Assembly (NCBI GenBank): GCA_015493525.1
Contig: WGCY01000001.1
Span: 1-64,000, forward strand
DNA: 64,000 nt
Direction: 5' to 3'
Source: Bacteroidales bacterium
GTDB lineage: Bacteria; Bacteroidota; Bacteroidia; Bacteroidales; F082
The stretch's first letter is position 1. Each line of letters opens with the position of its first letter. Both the position numbers and the translations under genes were made by a program. The notes below the pieces were generated by a model. That model saw only the letters and a program-made list of their open reading frames with translations. It was not told the DNA's origin and did no database searches. Shown here piece by piece: positions 55,251 to 64,000 of the stretch.

Positions 55251-57272
55251 ATGTCAGAAAACGAAAAGAACATCGACGAAACGCCTGAAACTAAGGCAAA
55301 CGTGGATGAAGTAAAAGCAACTGAGGCAAAAGCTGAAAAAGAAGCCGTTGCTGAAGAACCAAAAGCAGAAACTACTGAAGATGTGGTGGCTGAGCCGAAA
55401 GCAGAAGCTGCTGCAGAAGAAACTGCCAAAGAAGAACCTGCTACTGAAGAAGTTGCAAAAGAAGAACCGGTTGCTGAAGAACCTGTTACTGCAAAAGCAG
55501 AACCTGAAGAGTTTGACTGGGATGCCCTTAACACCAAACAGGACAGCTATTCGAAAGAAGACCGTGCCAAGTTGGAAGGCATTTATGCGGATACACTCAG
55601 CTCCATTGTGGAACATGAGGTGATTGAAGGGAAAGTGGTTTCCATGAATTCACGCGAAGTGGTGGTCAATATTGGCTATAAATCAGACGGTGTATTGCCT
55701 TTCAACGAGTTTCGTTACAACCCCGATTTAAAAGTGGGGGATGTTGTTGAAATTTATGTTGAAAACCAGGAAGATGCTTCCGGTCAGATGATCCTTTCCC
55801 ATAAAAAAGCCCGTATCCTCAAATCGTGGGAACGTATCAATAAGGCTTACGAAAAAGAAGAAGTCATCAATGGTTATGTTAAAAGTCGTACCAAAGGCGG
55901 CCTTATTGTGGATGTATTTGGTATTGAGGCTTTCCTGCCCGGTTCACAGATTGATGTGAAGCCCATCCGCGACTACGATATCTTCGTAAACAAAACCATG
56001 GAATTCAAAGTGGTGAAAATCAATCAGGAATACAAAAACGTGGTTGTTTCTCATAAAGCATTGATAGAAGCAGAGCTGGAAGCCCAGAAAGTGGAAATCA
56101 TTGCCAAACTTGAAAAAGGACAGGTGCTGGAAGGAACCGTTAAAAACATCACGTCTTACGGCGTCTTTATTGACCTCGGTGGTGTTGATGGGCTGGTGCA
56201 TATTACCGACCTTTCCTGGGGACGTATTAACCATCCTTCGGAAATAGTTGATTTGGACCAGAAACTGAAAGTGGTTATCCTTGACTTTGACGAAAATAAA
56301 AAACGAATTGCCCTTGGCCTGAAGCAGCTTACACCTCACCCGTGGGATTCGCTTGACGAAAACCTGAAGGTGGGCGATAAAGTGAAAGGCAAAGTGGTTG
56401 TTATTGCCGATTACGGTGCCTTCATTGAAATTTCTCCCGGAGTGGAAGGCCTGATTCATGTTTCCGAAATGTCATGGTCACAACATTTGCGTACAGCACA
56501 GGATTTCCTGAAAGTGGGCGATGAAGTGGAGGCAGTTATCCTTACCCTCGACCGTGAAGACCGTAAAATGTCCCTCGGTATGCGCCAGTTGATTCCGGAT
56601 CCGTGGAAAGATATCCGCGACAGGTATCCTGTTGGTTCCAAACATTCGGCCACCGTTCGTAACTTTACCAACTTTGGTATTTTTGTGGAGATTGAAGAAG
56701 GTGTGGATGGTTTGATCCATATCAGCGACCTTTCCTGGTCGAAGAAAATCAAACATCCGGCTGAATTTACCAAAATCGGTGAGAAAATTGATGTGGTTGT
56801 CCTGGATGTAGATGAAGAAAACCGTCGTTTGAGCCTTGGCCATAAACAGTTAGAGGAAAATCCATGGGATGTCTTCGAAACTGTATTTACTGTCGGCTCG
56901 GTTCACGAAGGAACGATTATTACTGTCCTTGACCGCGGTGCTGTGGTTTCTTTGCCTTATGGTGTGGAAGGGTTTGTTCCTTCACGTCACATGAAGAAAG
57001 CGGATGGAACAACGGCTAAAATCGAAGAAAAACTCGATTTTAAAGTGATTGAATTTTCCAAGGACAATAAAAAGATTATTCTTTCGCATGTTGAAACTTA
57101 TCAGGAGCCTGAGAAACGCAAAGGCGCAGGATCGAAGTCTGCTGATACCAAAAGCACCAAACGTGCGGTGAAAAACCTGAATGAGAAAATGGAGAAAACC
57201 ACGCTTGGTGACCTCGATGTACTCGCAAACCTGAAATCAGACCTTGAAAAAGAAGAAAAGAAAAATAAATAA
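55251..57272 (+). CDS. rpsA: 30S ribosomal protein S1
   Basis: 673 residues. An acidic Glu/Ala/Lys-rich N-terminal extension (about residues 5-90), usual for Bacteroidota S1, precedes six S1 RNA-binding domains starting near VIEGKVVSMNSREVV, VINGYVKSRTKGGLI, VLEGTVKNITSYGVF, KVKGKVVVIADYGAF, KHSATVRNFTNFGIF and VHEGTIITVLDRGAV. It binds mRNA and helps it onto the ribosome, especially where Shine-Dalgarno sequences are missing. The start MSENEKN was preferred to an upstream in-frame codon. A terminator follows. Confidence 0.96.
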   Translation: MSENEKNIDETPETKANVDEVKATEAKAEKEAVAEEPKAETTEDVVAEPKAEAAAEETAKEEPATEEVAKEEPVAEEPVTAKAEPEEFDWDALNTKQDSYSKEDRAKLEGIYADTLSSIVEHEVIEGKVVSMNSREVVVNIGYKSDGVLPFNEFRYNPDLKVGDVVEIYVENQEDASGQMILSHKKARILKSWERINKAYEKEEVINGYVKSRTKGGLIVDVFGIEAFLPGSQIDVKPIRDYDIFVNKTMEFKVVKINQEYKNVVVSHKALIEAELEAQKVEIIAKLEKGQVLEGTVKNITSYGVFIDLGGVDGLVHITDLSWGRINHPSEIVDLDQKLKVVILDFDENKKRIALGLKQLTPHPWDSLDENLKVGDKVKGKVVVIADYGAFIEISPGVEGLIHVSEMSWSQHLRTAQDFLKVGDEVEAVILTLDREDRKMSLGMRQLIPDPWKDIRDRYPVGSKHSATVRNFTNFGIFVEIEEGVDGLIHISDLSWSKKIKHPAEFTKIGEKIDVVVLDVDEENRRLSLGHKQLEENPWDVFETVFTVGSVHEGTIITVLDRGAVVSLPYGVEGFVPSRHMKKADGTTAKIEEKLDFKVIEFSKDNKKIILSHVETYQEPEKRKGAGSKSADTKSTKRAVKNLNEKMEKTTLGDLDVLANLKSDLEKEEKKNK

Positions 57273-57290
57273 TTTCTTTTTTCATTGAGT

Positions 57291-57327
57291 AAAAAATCCT
57301 TTCCCTTTGCGGAGAGGATTTTTTTTT
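57291..57327 (+). terminator. Terminator of rpsA
   Basis: AATCCTTTCC pairs with GGAGAGGATT (one G-T pair), followed by seven further T. It lies 18 bases past the rpsA stop. Confidence 0.8.
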
Positions 57328-57353
57328 GTTACTTTGAAAAGCAAAAGGTTGTT

Positions 57354-58271
57354 ATGACAGATTTTCAGGTTACCATACTGGGAAACGGCTCAGCTGTGCC
57401 AACAGCATACCAGAACCTTTCGGCGCAGTTGGTACAGTACGGACATCGCCGTTTTTTGGTTGACTGTGGTGAGGGTACCCAAATGCAAATGATAAAATAT
57501 CAGGTCTCCCGTAAGAACCTGTCGCATATTTTTATCAGCCATTTGCACGGCGACCATTATTTCGGGTTGGTTGGCCTGGTTTCTACAATGCATCTTTTTG
57601 GGCGCGAACAGCCCTTGCATATTTACGGCCCGGAGCCGCTGGAAGAAATTATTCAGCGGCAGATGGATGCCTCTGATACACGATTGAAGTTTCCGCTCGT
57701 TTTTCATGTATTACAAAAAGCCGGAAAAATATATTCCGATAATAATTTGGAAATCAGTTGCTTCCCCTTGAACCACCGGATAGCAACCTTTGGATTTGTG
57801 TTTCGTGAAAAAGAAAGGGAACGGAACCTGCAGAAGGATTTTGTAAGACGTTATTCTCCCGGGGTTGAGCAAATGCACCGGATAAAACAAGGGGCGGATT
57901 TTTTACTTCCGGATGGGGACGTTCTCAGAAATGAAGACATTACGCTCGATCCGCCTTTGTCCCGAAGTTATGCTTATTGTTCCGATACATTGTTTGACCC
58001 GGACATTGTCCCTTTTGTCCGGTCGGTAGATTTGCTTTATCACGAAGCTACTTTTGATGATGCCATGGCTGATATTGCTGCCGAAAAATACCACGCGACG
58101 GCGCGTCAGGCGGCACAGATAGCCAAAGCGGCCTCTGTGGGGGAGCTGCTGCTGGGCCATTTCTCGGCCCGTTTTTCGGATACTGCCCACTTGCTGGAAG
58201 AGGCCCGTGGGGTGTTCAAAAACACAAGAAAAAGTGGGGAGGGCATGACCTATAAACTGAGTACGAGATAA
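57354..58271 (+). CDS. rnz: Ribonuclease Z
   Basis: Metallo-beta-lactamase-fold endonuclease that matures tRNA 3' ends. 305 residues from the ATG at 57354: TILGNGSAVPTAYQNLSAQ, VDCGEGTQMQM, the zinc motif SHLHGDHYFGLVGL, HEATFDD and the late LLLGHFSARFSD with its His. The upstream frame extension runs through the rpsA terminator and is rejected. Confidence 0.95.
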   Translation: MTDFQVTILGNGSAVPTAYQNLSAQLVQYGHRRFLVDCGEGTQMQMIKYQVSRKNLSHIFISHLHGDHYFGLVGLVSTMHLFGREQPLHIYGPEPLEEIIQRQMDASDTRLKFPLVFHVLQKAGKIYSDNNLEISCFPLNHRIATFGFVFREKERERNLQKDFVRRYSPGVEQMHRIKQGADFLLPDGDVLRNEDITLDPPLSRSYAYCSDTLFDPDIVPFVRSVDLLYHEATFDDAMADIAAEKYHATARQAAQIAKAASVGELLLGHFSARFSDTAHLLEEARGVFKNTRKSGEGMTYKLSTR

Positions 58272-58315
58272 GTCTCAGGTTAAAACCGAACGCAGCGGAT
58301 TATCCGTGCAGAATC

Positions 58316-58873
58316 TTATTTCTTTTGTGTATGCATCCCGTTTTTTCCCTGTTCTTCAGCTACTGCTTTGAGATGGTTAAGGCCTTTTTCCAAAACGGGT
58401 TTCATCATTTTTTTCAAAACTGTTCCCACCCATCTTCCCAGGGGATAATTTAATTTTAGGATATGCAATTGCCATTGTACGGTTGTATGCCCGTTGTTAT
58501 CTGCAAAAGTCCAGTGTCCTTCTACGGTTCCTGGTGTCCCGAAGTCGAGTTTCGTTTCTATGAGCCGGTCAGGGATGCAATTGGTGATGGCCATGTGCCC
58601 TTTTCCAAGCCGTTCACTGACCCATGTTCGTTGGGCACCCACACCTTTTACCGGCCCGGAATACGTATTCTTCATGGTTGAGTCGTTTTCAAAAGGCGAC
58701 CACGCTTTCCGTTTTTTCAAAGTGTTCACCTGAAGAAAGACAACATGGACAGGTGCATTTATTTCTGTGGAGGATTTTATGGTAACGTTGTCGGGCAGAA
58801 AAATCGGTATGGCGAGGAAAAGAACAATAACCACCGCAATAATTTGAACGGTAAGGCGCAGAGAAGCTTTCAT
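58316..58873 (-). CDS. SRPBCC-fold membrane-anchored protein
   Basis: 185 residues. An N-terminal helix (LTVQIIAVVIVLFLAIPIFL) is followed by a START/polyketide-cyclase-like domain: STEINAPVHVVFLQVNTL, WSPFENDSTMKNTYSG and HWTFADNNGHTTVQWQLHI. The domain probably binds a hydrophobic ligand outside the membrane. No catalytic motif is obvious. It lies 10 bases downstream of the MalY-like gene and is likely co-transcribed with it. Confidence 0.8.
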   Translation of the reverse strand: MKASLRLTVQIIAVVIVLFLAIPIFLPDNVTIKSSTEINAPVHVVFLQVNTLKKRKAWSPFENDSTMKNTYSGPVKGVGAQRTWVSERLGKGHMAITNCIPDRLIETKLDFGTPGTVEGHWTFADNNGHTTVQWQLHILKLNYPLGRWVGTVLKKMMKPVLEKGLNHLKAVAEEQGKNGMHTQKK

Positions 58874-58883
58874 TTTTTTGTTT

Positions 58884-60053
58884 TTAATGTCCAAAAACCT
58901 TTTTCATACGCTGGCAGGCTTCTTCCACAATACTCCGGGGTGCTGCCAGGTTCATCCGCTGAAAACCTTGTCCGCCCTGCCCGAATACAGGCCCGTGGCT
59001 GAATCCCAGTTTTGCTTCGAGGATTAACTTATCTTTAATTTGTTTGTCGGAAAGTCCTGTCTCCCGAAAATCGAGCCAGGCAAGATAAGTTGCCTCCGGG
59101 TGGGTAAGCTTGATGTCGGGAAGCTCTTTTTTCAGAAATTCGGAGAGAAAGGTGAAATTGCCCTGTACGTATTGCATGAGCTCATCTACCCATTTCCCGC
59201 CCTGTTGATAACCTGCGGTGGAAGCGATGGCCCCGAAAAAGTTCCCTTTGAGGATATGTAGCTGCTGTAATGTTTTTTGAAAACGTTTTCGCAGTTCCTT
59301 ATTGGGAATAATAACGGAGGAAGTAGAAAGCCCGGCAATGTTAAAAGTCTTGCTGGGGGCAAGGCAGGTTATGGTAATGTCGGCTATTTCTTCAGAAAGC
59401 GTTGCCATGGGATGATGTTTGAATCCCGGAAGGATAAGGTCGTTGTGTATTTCATCCGAGACGATAATTACCCTGTTGCGTACACAAATCTCACCAATGG
59501 TTTTCAATTCATCTTTTGTCCAGCATCTGCCGGTAGGATTGTGCGGGTGGGACAATAAGATCATCTTGGCTTTCTTTGCCTTTTCTTCCAGATCGTTGAA
59601 ATCAATCTTGTAATGACCTTTATCATTGATTAACAGATTGTTGAACTGCTTACGCTTATTGTTGCCAATGGCTTCAAAGAAAGGGAAATAGACAGGTGGC
59701 TGTACAATGATGCCATCGTTTTCAGTCGTATAACTCAATACGGAAAAGTTGATGGCCGGTACGATGCCCGGTGAAAAACTAATCCATTCTTTTCTGATGC
59801 CCCATTGATGGCGTGTTTTCACCCAGTTGATAATGGCCTGAAAGTATGCGTCGGACATAAAAGAATAACCGTAAACGGGATGATTGGCTCTTTTTACGAC
59901 AGCATTTTGGATGAAGTCAGGAACTTCAAAATCCATATCGGCAACCCACATGGGGAGCACATCGGCCCGCCCGAAAATAGCCTCTCTGCCATCGTATTTT
60001 ACACAATCGGTATTTTCCCGTTGAATAATCTTATCGAAGTTGTATTGACTCAT
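58884..60053 (-). CDS. MalY/PatB-type aminotransferase (probable cystathionine beta-lyase)
   Basis: 389-residue PLP enzyme of fold type I: LPMWVADMDFEVPDF at the N-terminus, LLSHPHNPTGRCWTKDEL, VSDEIHNDLI and the Schiff-base Lys-235 in APSKTFNIAGLSTS. MalY/PatB proteins cleave cystathionine or cysteine S-conjugates. The substrate is not certain here. A promoter box lies 37 bases upstream. Confidence 0.92.
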   Translation of the reverse strand: MSQYNFDKIIQRENTDCVKYDGREAIFGRADVLPMWVADMDFEVPDFIQNAVVKRANHPVYGYSFMSDAYFQAIINWVKTRHQWGIRKEWISFSPGIVPAINFSVLSYTTENDGIIVQPPVYFPFFEAIGNNKRKQFNNLLINDKGHYKIDFNDLEEKAKKAKMILLSHPHNPTGRCWTKDELKTIGEICVRNRVIIVSDEIHNDLILPGFKHHPMATLSEEIADITITCLAPSKTFNIAGLSTSSVIIPNKELRKRFQKTLQQLHILKGNFFGAIASTAGYQQGGKWVDELMQYVQGNFTFLSEFLKKELPDIKLTHPEATYLAWLDFRETGLSDKQIKDKLILEAKLGFSHGPVFGQGGQGFQRMNLAAPRSIVEEACQRMKKVFGH

Positions 60054-60090
60054 CTGTTTCTGTTTGTATTGCTTTAACAGCTTGCGAATT

Positions 60091-60098
60091 CAAAAGTA
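60091..60098 (-). promoter_or_regulatory. Candidate -7 box for the MalY-like gene
   Basis: CAAAAGTA on + reads TACTTTTG on -, matching TAnnTTTG, 37 bases before the ATG. Confidence 0.5.
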
Positions 60099-60238
60099 CA
60101 TCTTTTTTATCTCCTGTGCGGGCTTTTTTTAAGGAGGCTATCTGTATCCCTGAAAAATAAGGAATTCAGGATGGTTATCGCGAAAATTTTTCGACCTTTG
60201 TTCACCGTTTTTCAGAAACGTAACGCAAAATAAAGCAG

Positions 60239-60682
60239 ATGAAACAGGAAACAATAGAGGACAGGAAAAACCTGGCGATGTTGAAAGAAGTTATCCAGCA
60301 TGTGATGCCGGTGAATAAATTGCTCGGTATCGAGATTTTGAAATTGAAAAAAGGATATGCCGAGGTGCGTGTTCCTTTTCAGGAAATGTTTGTGGGCGAT
60401 TTTCAACGTGGTTTGTGGCATGGCGGAATTCTTGCGAGTGTGGCCGATACTACCGGCGGACTGGTGGCACTGAGTATGGCAAAGCCTTCGGACCAGGTAA
60501 ATACGGTAGATATGCGGATCGATTACCTTCACGGTGCCATAGAAGCCGATGTGTACGGGGAGGCTGAACTGGTCAAGTCGGGCAAGCGGATTATCCTGGC
60601 CGATGTGAAACTTTTTCAGAAACACCAGAAAGAACCGGTTGTGGTAGCGCGCTGTGCTTTTAGTATTTTAAGAAAGCAATAA
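60239..60682 (+). CDS. PaaI-type hotdog thioesterase
   Basis: 147 residues of the hotdog fold with the family motif LWHGGILASVADTTGGLVAL (HGG, and the Asp of the active helix) and VDMRIDYLHGA. It hydrolyses acyl-CoA thioesters, preferred acyl group unknown. No operon partner; it converges with dnaN. Confidence 0.9.
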   Translation: MKQETIEDRKNLAMLKEVIQHVMPVNKLLGIEILKLKKGYAEVRVPFQEMFVGDFQRGLWHGGILASVADTTGGLVALSMAKPSDQVNTVDMRIDYLHGAIEADVYGEAELVKSGKRIILADVKLFQKHQKEPVVVARCAFSILRKQ

Positions 60683-60683
60683 C

Positions 60684-60732
60684 AAAAAACAGCCATTAAA
60701 CCCCGAAACAGGAATTCGTGGTTTAATGGCTG
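60684..60732 (-). terminator. Terminator of dnaN
   Basis: CAGCCATTAAACC and GGTTTAATGGCTG form a perfect 13-bp stem with a 17-base loop, followed by six T on the - strand. It lies 30 bases past the dnaN stop. Confidence 0.75.
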
Positions 60733-60762
60733 CAAAATGATTTGTATCCGTGATTTCTTTGG

Positions 60763-61893
60763 CTACTGCGTGAGCATCACCGGCATAATGAGCATGAGGA
60801 TATCCTCCGCTTCATTGCTGTTGGTATCGGGAAGAATGATTCCTGCACGGTTGGGGGCCGACAATTCCAAATCAATATTTTCCGCTTCCAGCGTGCTGAG
60901 CATCTCCTGCATGAACTTGGAGTTAAAGCCTATTTCAATGTCTTCTCCGGAGTAGTTGCAGGTCAGGCGTTCCTTGGCATTGCTCGAATAGTCAATATCT
61001 TCGGCTGTAAGCACCAACTCCTGGCCGGATATCTTGAACCGTACCTGATGTGTGGATTTGCTTCCGAAAATGGCCACACGGCGCAACGAGTCCAGCAGGT
61101 TTTTCCTGTTTATCACCAGCTTGAACGGGTTTTGCGTGGGAATAACTGCTTCGTAATTAGGGTATTTCCCATCGATAAGCCGGCAAACCATGGTGGCATC
61201 ATCAAACTGGAAGACAGCATTGGTATCGTTGTACTCCATTTTTACTTCCATTTCGGTATCATCGGGCATAATGTTTTTCAAATGGTTTAAAGGCTTCTTG
61301 GGCAGGATAAAAGAAGCGTTTTTTTCTGATTTTACATCATGGCGGCGGTAGCGGACCAGTTTATGGGCATCGGTGGCAACAAAATTCATGTGATCCTGTT
61401 CTATTTCGCAAAATACACCTGACATCACCGGACGAAGTTCGTCGGTACCGGTGGCAAAAAGTGTTTTTCCAAATGCGTTCACCAACATAGAAGCGTTCAG
61501 GTCAACAGTAACCGTGTTTTCCAGTTTGGGAATTTGCGGAAATTCATCACTGTTATGGCCAATCAGTTTATATTTTCCTTCACCGGCAAGCAACTGTATC
61601 TCTTGTGAGCCCATGTCTACAGAAAAAGTAACAGGAATGTTTGGGAAAGTCTTGGTAATGTCCAGCAACATACGGGCAGGAATAGCAATTTTTCCCGGGT
61701 TTTCGGCCATGTCAACCTGAACAACAACCGAAATGGTGGTTTCGAGGTCGGAGGCGGTTATTTTCAACGATTTCTCTTCCGAGAGTTCAAATAAAAAATC
61801 ATCGAGAATGGGAAGGGTGTTGCTGTTGCTCATTACGCCGCTGATTTTTTGCAAACTCTTCAGCAGGCTTGTACTTGATATGATAAATTTCAT
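60763..61893 (-). CDS. dnaN: DNA polymerase III beta sliding clamp
   Basis: 376 residues of the DnaN family: three repeated clamp domains with MKFIISSTSLLKSLQKISG at the start, TDELRPVMSGVFCEI, VATDAHKLVRYRR and the closing LIMPVMLTQ. It holds polymerase on DNA. dnaA is not beside it and no cluster of DnaA boxes was noticed, so this is not evidently the origin. Confidence 0.97.
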   Translation of the reverse strand: MKFIISSTSLLKSLQKISGVMSNSNTLPILDDFLFELSEEKSLKITASDLETTISVVVQVDMAENPGKIAIPARMLLDITKTFPNIPVTFSVDMGSQEIQLLAGEGKYKLIGHNSDEFPQIPKLENTVTVDLNASMLVNAFGKTLFATGTDELRPVMSGVFCEIEQDHMNFVATDAHKLVRYRRHDVKSEKNASFILPKKPLNHLKNIMPDDTEMEVKMEYNDTNAVFQFDDATMVCRLIDGKYPNYEAVIPTQNPFKLVINRKNLLDSLRRVAIFGSKSTHQVRFKISGQELVLTAEDIDYSSNAKERLTCNYSGEDIEIGFNSKFMQEMLSTLEAENIDLELSAPNRAGIILPDTNSNEAEDILMLIMPVMLTQ

Positions 61894-62023
61894 GGTGTTA
61901 AAATTTTCTTTATCTGTAATAAATGTTTGAAAAGGTAAAAGTAAAAATTTCTATTGAGTTTTTACCGCTCCGGTCAAATAAGTTTTCCACAATTATTGCT
62001 GTAAAATTATTGCGAATTAATAA

Positions 62024-62031
62024 TACTTTTG
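62024..62031 (+). promoter_or_regulatory. Candidate -7 box for the first glycosyltransferase gene
   Basis: TACTTTTG matches TAnnTTTG, 17 bases before the ATG at 62049. Confidence 0.5.
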
Positions 62032-62048
62032 CAATTTAAGATAATACA

Positions 62049-62858
62049 ATGGCAAGAGACATAGAGATATCGGTAATTATCCCGTTTTATAAAAAGATTG
62101 ATTTTCTCAGGTTGATATTTCAGGGGCTTTCCCGGCAGAGTTTTAGAAACTTTGAAGTAATTGTTGCTGAAGACGACGATGCCCGGGAGACGATAGATTT
62201 TTTGGAAACGGTAAAAAAAAGGGCGTCATTTCCTTTGCAACATGTTTTTCATAAAGACAATGGATTTCAAAAAAGCAAGATTATGAATAAAGCGATTGCT
62301 GTGGCAAGAGCTGAGTTCCTTGTTTTTCTTGATGGAGACTGTATTCCTCACCGGCATTTTCTGAAAGAATATCATAAAAACAGGGCAGGTGACCTTGCCT
62401 TGTTTGGGCGAAGGGTGAAGTTGAGCGAAAAAATTACACGGAAATTAATTGCCGAGAATTCAATAAAGAAGATAAAATTACTCAACCTTGTATTGTCCGG
62501 TTCTGACCGGATAGAGGATGGGCTGTACCTCCCGTTCAGGTCGTACAAAAATGCCTACCGGGGCATTTGTGGCTGTAACTGGGGCGTCGAAAAAAGATAC
62601 CTAATGGCCATAAACGGGCATGATGAAGATTATGTCCATGCTGGTGTTGCTGAAGATGTTGATATTGAATGGCGGCTGATAAAGTATGGCTTAAAATTAA
62701 AGAAGATGAAAAATAAAGCCATTGTCTATCATTTGCACCACGAAGCAAATTATACTCATGAGCAGGAGCTTATCAACTTAAAATTACTGGATAAAAAGAA
62801 AGAAACAGGAGAGGTTTTTTGCAAAAACGGGATAACCAAACGGGGAGGTTTAGTTTAA
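62049..62858 (+). CDS. Family 2 glycosyltransferase, first
   Basis: 269 residues with the GT-A fold: ISVIIPFYKKIDFLRLIFQG, EVIVAEDDDARE, FLVFLDGDCIPHRHF (the DxD-like metal site, about residue 97) and the acceptor region GCNWGVEKRYLMAINGHDED followed by AEDVDIEWRL. It probably adds a sugar to a surface polysaccharide or lipid. The donor is unknown. It converges with a second enzyme of the same family. Confidence 0.9.
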   Translation: MARDIEISVIIPFYKKIDFLRLIFQGLSRQSFRNFEVIVAEDDDARETIDFLETVKKRASFPLQHVFHKDNGFQKSKIMNKAIAVARAEFLVFLDGDCIPHRHFLKEYHKNRAGDLALFGRRVKLSEKITRKLIAENSIKKIKLLNLVLSGSDRIEDGLYLPFRSYKNAYRGICGCNWGVEKRYLMAINGHDEDYVHAGVAEDVDIEWRLIKYGLKLKKMKNKAIVYHLHHEANYTHEQELINLKLLDKKKETGEVFCKNGITKRGGLV

Positions 62859-62886
62859 GGCTGCCGAATATTTTCAACAGGCCTGG

Positions 62887-63777
62887 CTATTGCCGGTAAT
62901 GTTGATGAATTCCATTTTCACAATACTTTAATTTTTGTTTTATCGTTTTTTGGAGCAACGCAACATTTTCACTGTTTGCATTCCCTTCTTTGTGGTATAG
63001 ATGGTATTGTATCGCCCTGAATGTAAGGTTTCTCCTTTTTACACCTGCATTAAACAACCGTTCGGCAAATTCACTGTCTTCTTTGCCCCAGGTATTAAAA
63101 TCTTCATTAAACCCATTCACTTTTAAGATATCACTTTTGAACAATGAAAAATTACATCCCCTGATTCCACTATGGCTTCTACTTCTGCGGATACAGTAAA
63201 TTTTGGATGCTATTGGAATATAAAAACCTTTTGAACGGTTTTTTATATTTGCAGAGAAAACGATATTCTGAATTTTTTTGATTTTATTGTTTAAAAGTTG
63301 TTCTGTTAGCTCTTTGCTAAGAATTACGCGTGAACCTTGGATGTAGTTCTTCTCTTTGGCACAAGCCAGATGATCTTTCACAAATGATTTATGCAATAAC
63401 AAATCCCCATCAATGACTATGATGTAATCACAATCGGACTTTGCTATTGCAATATTGCGGGAGCGGGCTATGCGAAATCCCTTGTCTTCCTGCCATAAAT
63501 GTTTAACGGGAATGAAACTATGTTTTGCAAACGCTTTTATTACTTCCCTTGTCTCCTCCCCCGAACCATCATCGGCGACAATAATTTCATCCGGCGGTAC
63601 CTCCTGCTGAAGTACGCTTTCCAGGGATTTTAGCAATGCATCGGGACGATTGTACGTTGTGATGATTAAACTGCACGTTAAGCCATTATTTAAACCTGTT
63701 TTCTGGTCGGAACCTGAATTATTATGAAATTGATAATATTTTAACGCTCCTTTCAAATGTTTCTTTTTTATTGCCAT
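62887..63777 (-). CDS. Family 2 glycosyltransferase, second
   Basis: 296 residues: CSLIITTYNRPDALLKSLES, EIIVADDGSGEETRE, DYIIVIDGDLLLHKSF (DxD) and GCNFSLFKSDILKVNGFNED then WGKEDSEFAERLF. It is built like the convergent neighbour and differs mainly in a Lys-rich N-terminal extension. Both likely belong to a cell-surface glycan locus that continues to the right. Confidence 0.9.
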   Translation of the reverse strand: MAIKKKHLKGALKYYQFHNNSGSDQKTGLNNGLTCSLIITTYNRPDALLKSLESVLQQEVPPDEIIVADDGSGEETREVIKAFAKHSFIPVKHLWQEDKGFRIARSRNIAIAKSDCDYIIVIDGDLLLHKSFVKDHLACAKEKNYIQGSRVILSKELTEQLLNNKIKKIQNIVFSANIKNRSKGFYIPIASKIYCIRRSRSHSGIRGCNFSLFKSDILKVNGFNEDFNTWGKEDSEFAERLFNAGVKRRNLTFRAIQYHLYHKEGNANSENVALLQKTIKQKLKYCENGIHQHYRQ

Positions 63778-63818
63778 AGGGCCATGCGTACTTTTTTGAA
63801 ATGTTTTGTTCTCAGGTT

Positions 63819-64000
63819 TTACGGTATTCCTGTTGTAAAGGCGGTTAACGATTTTTTCCCCCGACCATAAAAACGCACGCGCCGCTTTCTGTCATAGTTG
63901 GTCCTTTCAAAGCTGTATATGGTATCATCGCTAAGGTTTTCTTTTTCTAATGCCGATAATAATTGGGGCGATACTACCTCATTACTTTCAATAGATAATA
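63819..64000 (-). CDS. Partial gene at the right edge, C-terminal end only
   Basis: An open frame enters from beyond the window and ends at TAA 63819-63821. The visible 59 or so residues include LLSALEKENLSDDTIYSFER and end RVRFYGRGKKSLTAFTTGIP. No family is recognisable from this piece. It lies 41 bases upstream of the second glycosyltransferase gene on the same strand, so it is perhaps in the same surface-glycan operon. Confidence 0.5.
   Translation of the reverse strand, partial: LSIESNEVVSPQLLSALEKENLSDDTIYSFERTNYDRKRRVRFYGRGKKSLTAFTTGIP

Noticed and set aside
60763-61893. Replication origin near dnaN
   Set aside because: No dnaA and no cluster of DnaA boxes were seen; dnaN lies among unrelated genes.

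Overview
The window is a chromosomal segment of a member of the Bacteroidota, probably an anaerobic or microaerophilic one near the Bacteroidales/Marinilabiliales. The signs are a type IX secretion sorting domain at the end of a large secreted protein, DUF5916 and TonB-receptor-like barrels, a ribosomal protein S1 with an acidic N-terminal extension, almost no Shine-Dalgarno sequences, and many genes preceded by the Bacteroidota sigma -7 box TAnnTTTG. Rubrerythrin-like, HypD-like, ferredoxin-bearing MinD-type and NifX-like proteins suggest an anaerobic lifestyle. No rRNA, tRNA or complete transposon was recognised.

Layout. 1-6.7 kb: RND efflux pump subunit, rdgB, an outer-membrane protein, a 42-residue lipoprotein, ung and a FabH-like ketosynthase. 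6.8-15.2 kb: a complete type II-C CRISPR-Cas locus. cas9, cas1 and cas2 read leftwards. The array (13 perfect 46-bp repeats, 12 spacers of 30 bp) and the tracrRNA read rightwards. To the left, the array continues into two damaged repeats. One of these is split at its base 35 by a 1.2-kb cassette carrying a DUF1016/YhcG-type PD-(D/E)XK nuclease gene. The cassette ends, when joined, form an attC-like folded site, so it looks like an integron-type gene cassette sitting inside a CRISPR repeat. Every repeat carries a TATCTTTG box, so each crRNA may have its own promoter, and the interrupted repeat's promoter points into the nuclease gene.

15.3-31.8 kb: a HigA-like antitoxin remnant, ddl, PASTA protein, T9SS-sorted protein, RluD-type pseudouridine synthase, pyrH, two tandem GNAT-like proteins, a DUF5916 protein, two tandem PlsC-type acyltransferases, an M13 peptidase lipoprotein and dnaX. 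31.9-42.1 kb: rpsT, mtaB, miaB, gyrB, an outer-membrane barrel protein and a large TPR protein.

42.4-54.9 kb: lplA, a fused FAD/Fe-S oxidoreductase and a HypD-like protein in one operon; a cysteine-desulfurase-like PLP enzyme preceded by a 19-codon Cys-rich leader peptide and a terminator (an apparent attenuator); a methyltransferase, TPR protein and PpnP; a NifX-like/MinD-ferredoxin/DUF5320 group with a palindromic operator and a strong Shine-Dalgarno; branched-chain aminotransferase; rubrerythrin-like protein. 55-64 kb: rpsA, rnz, an SRPBCC protein, a MalY-type aminotransferase, a hotdog thioesterase, dnaN and two convergent family 2 glycosyltransferases, ending in an incomplete gene.

The points most worth following up are the cassette inside the CRISPR repeat, the repeat-borne promoters with the matching tracrRNA, and the Cys-rich leader peptide with its terminator.
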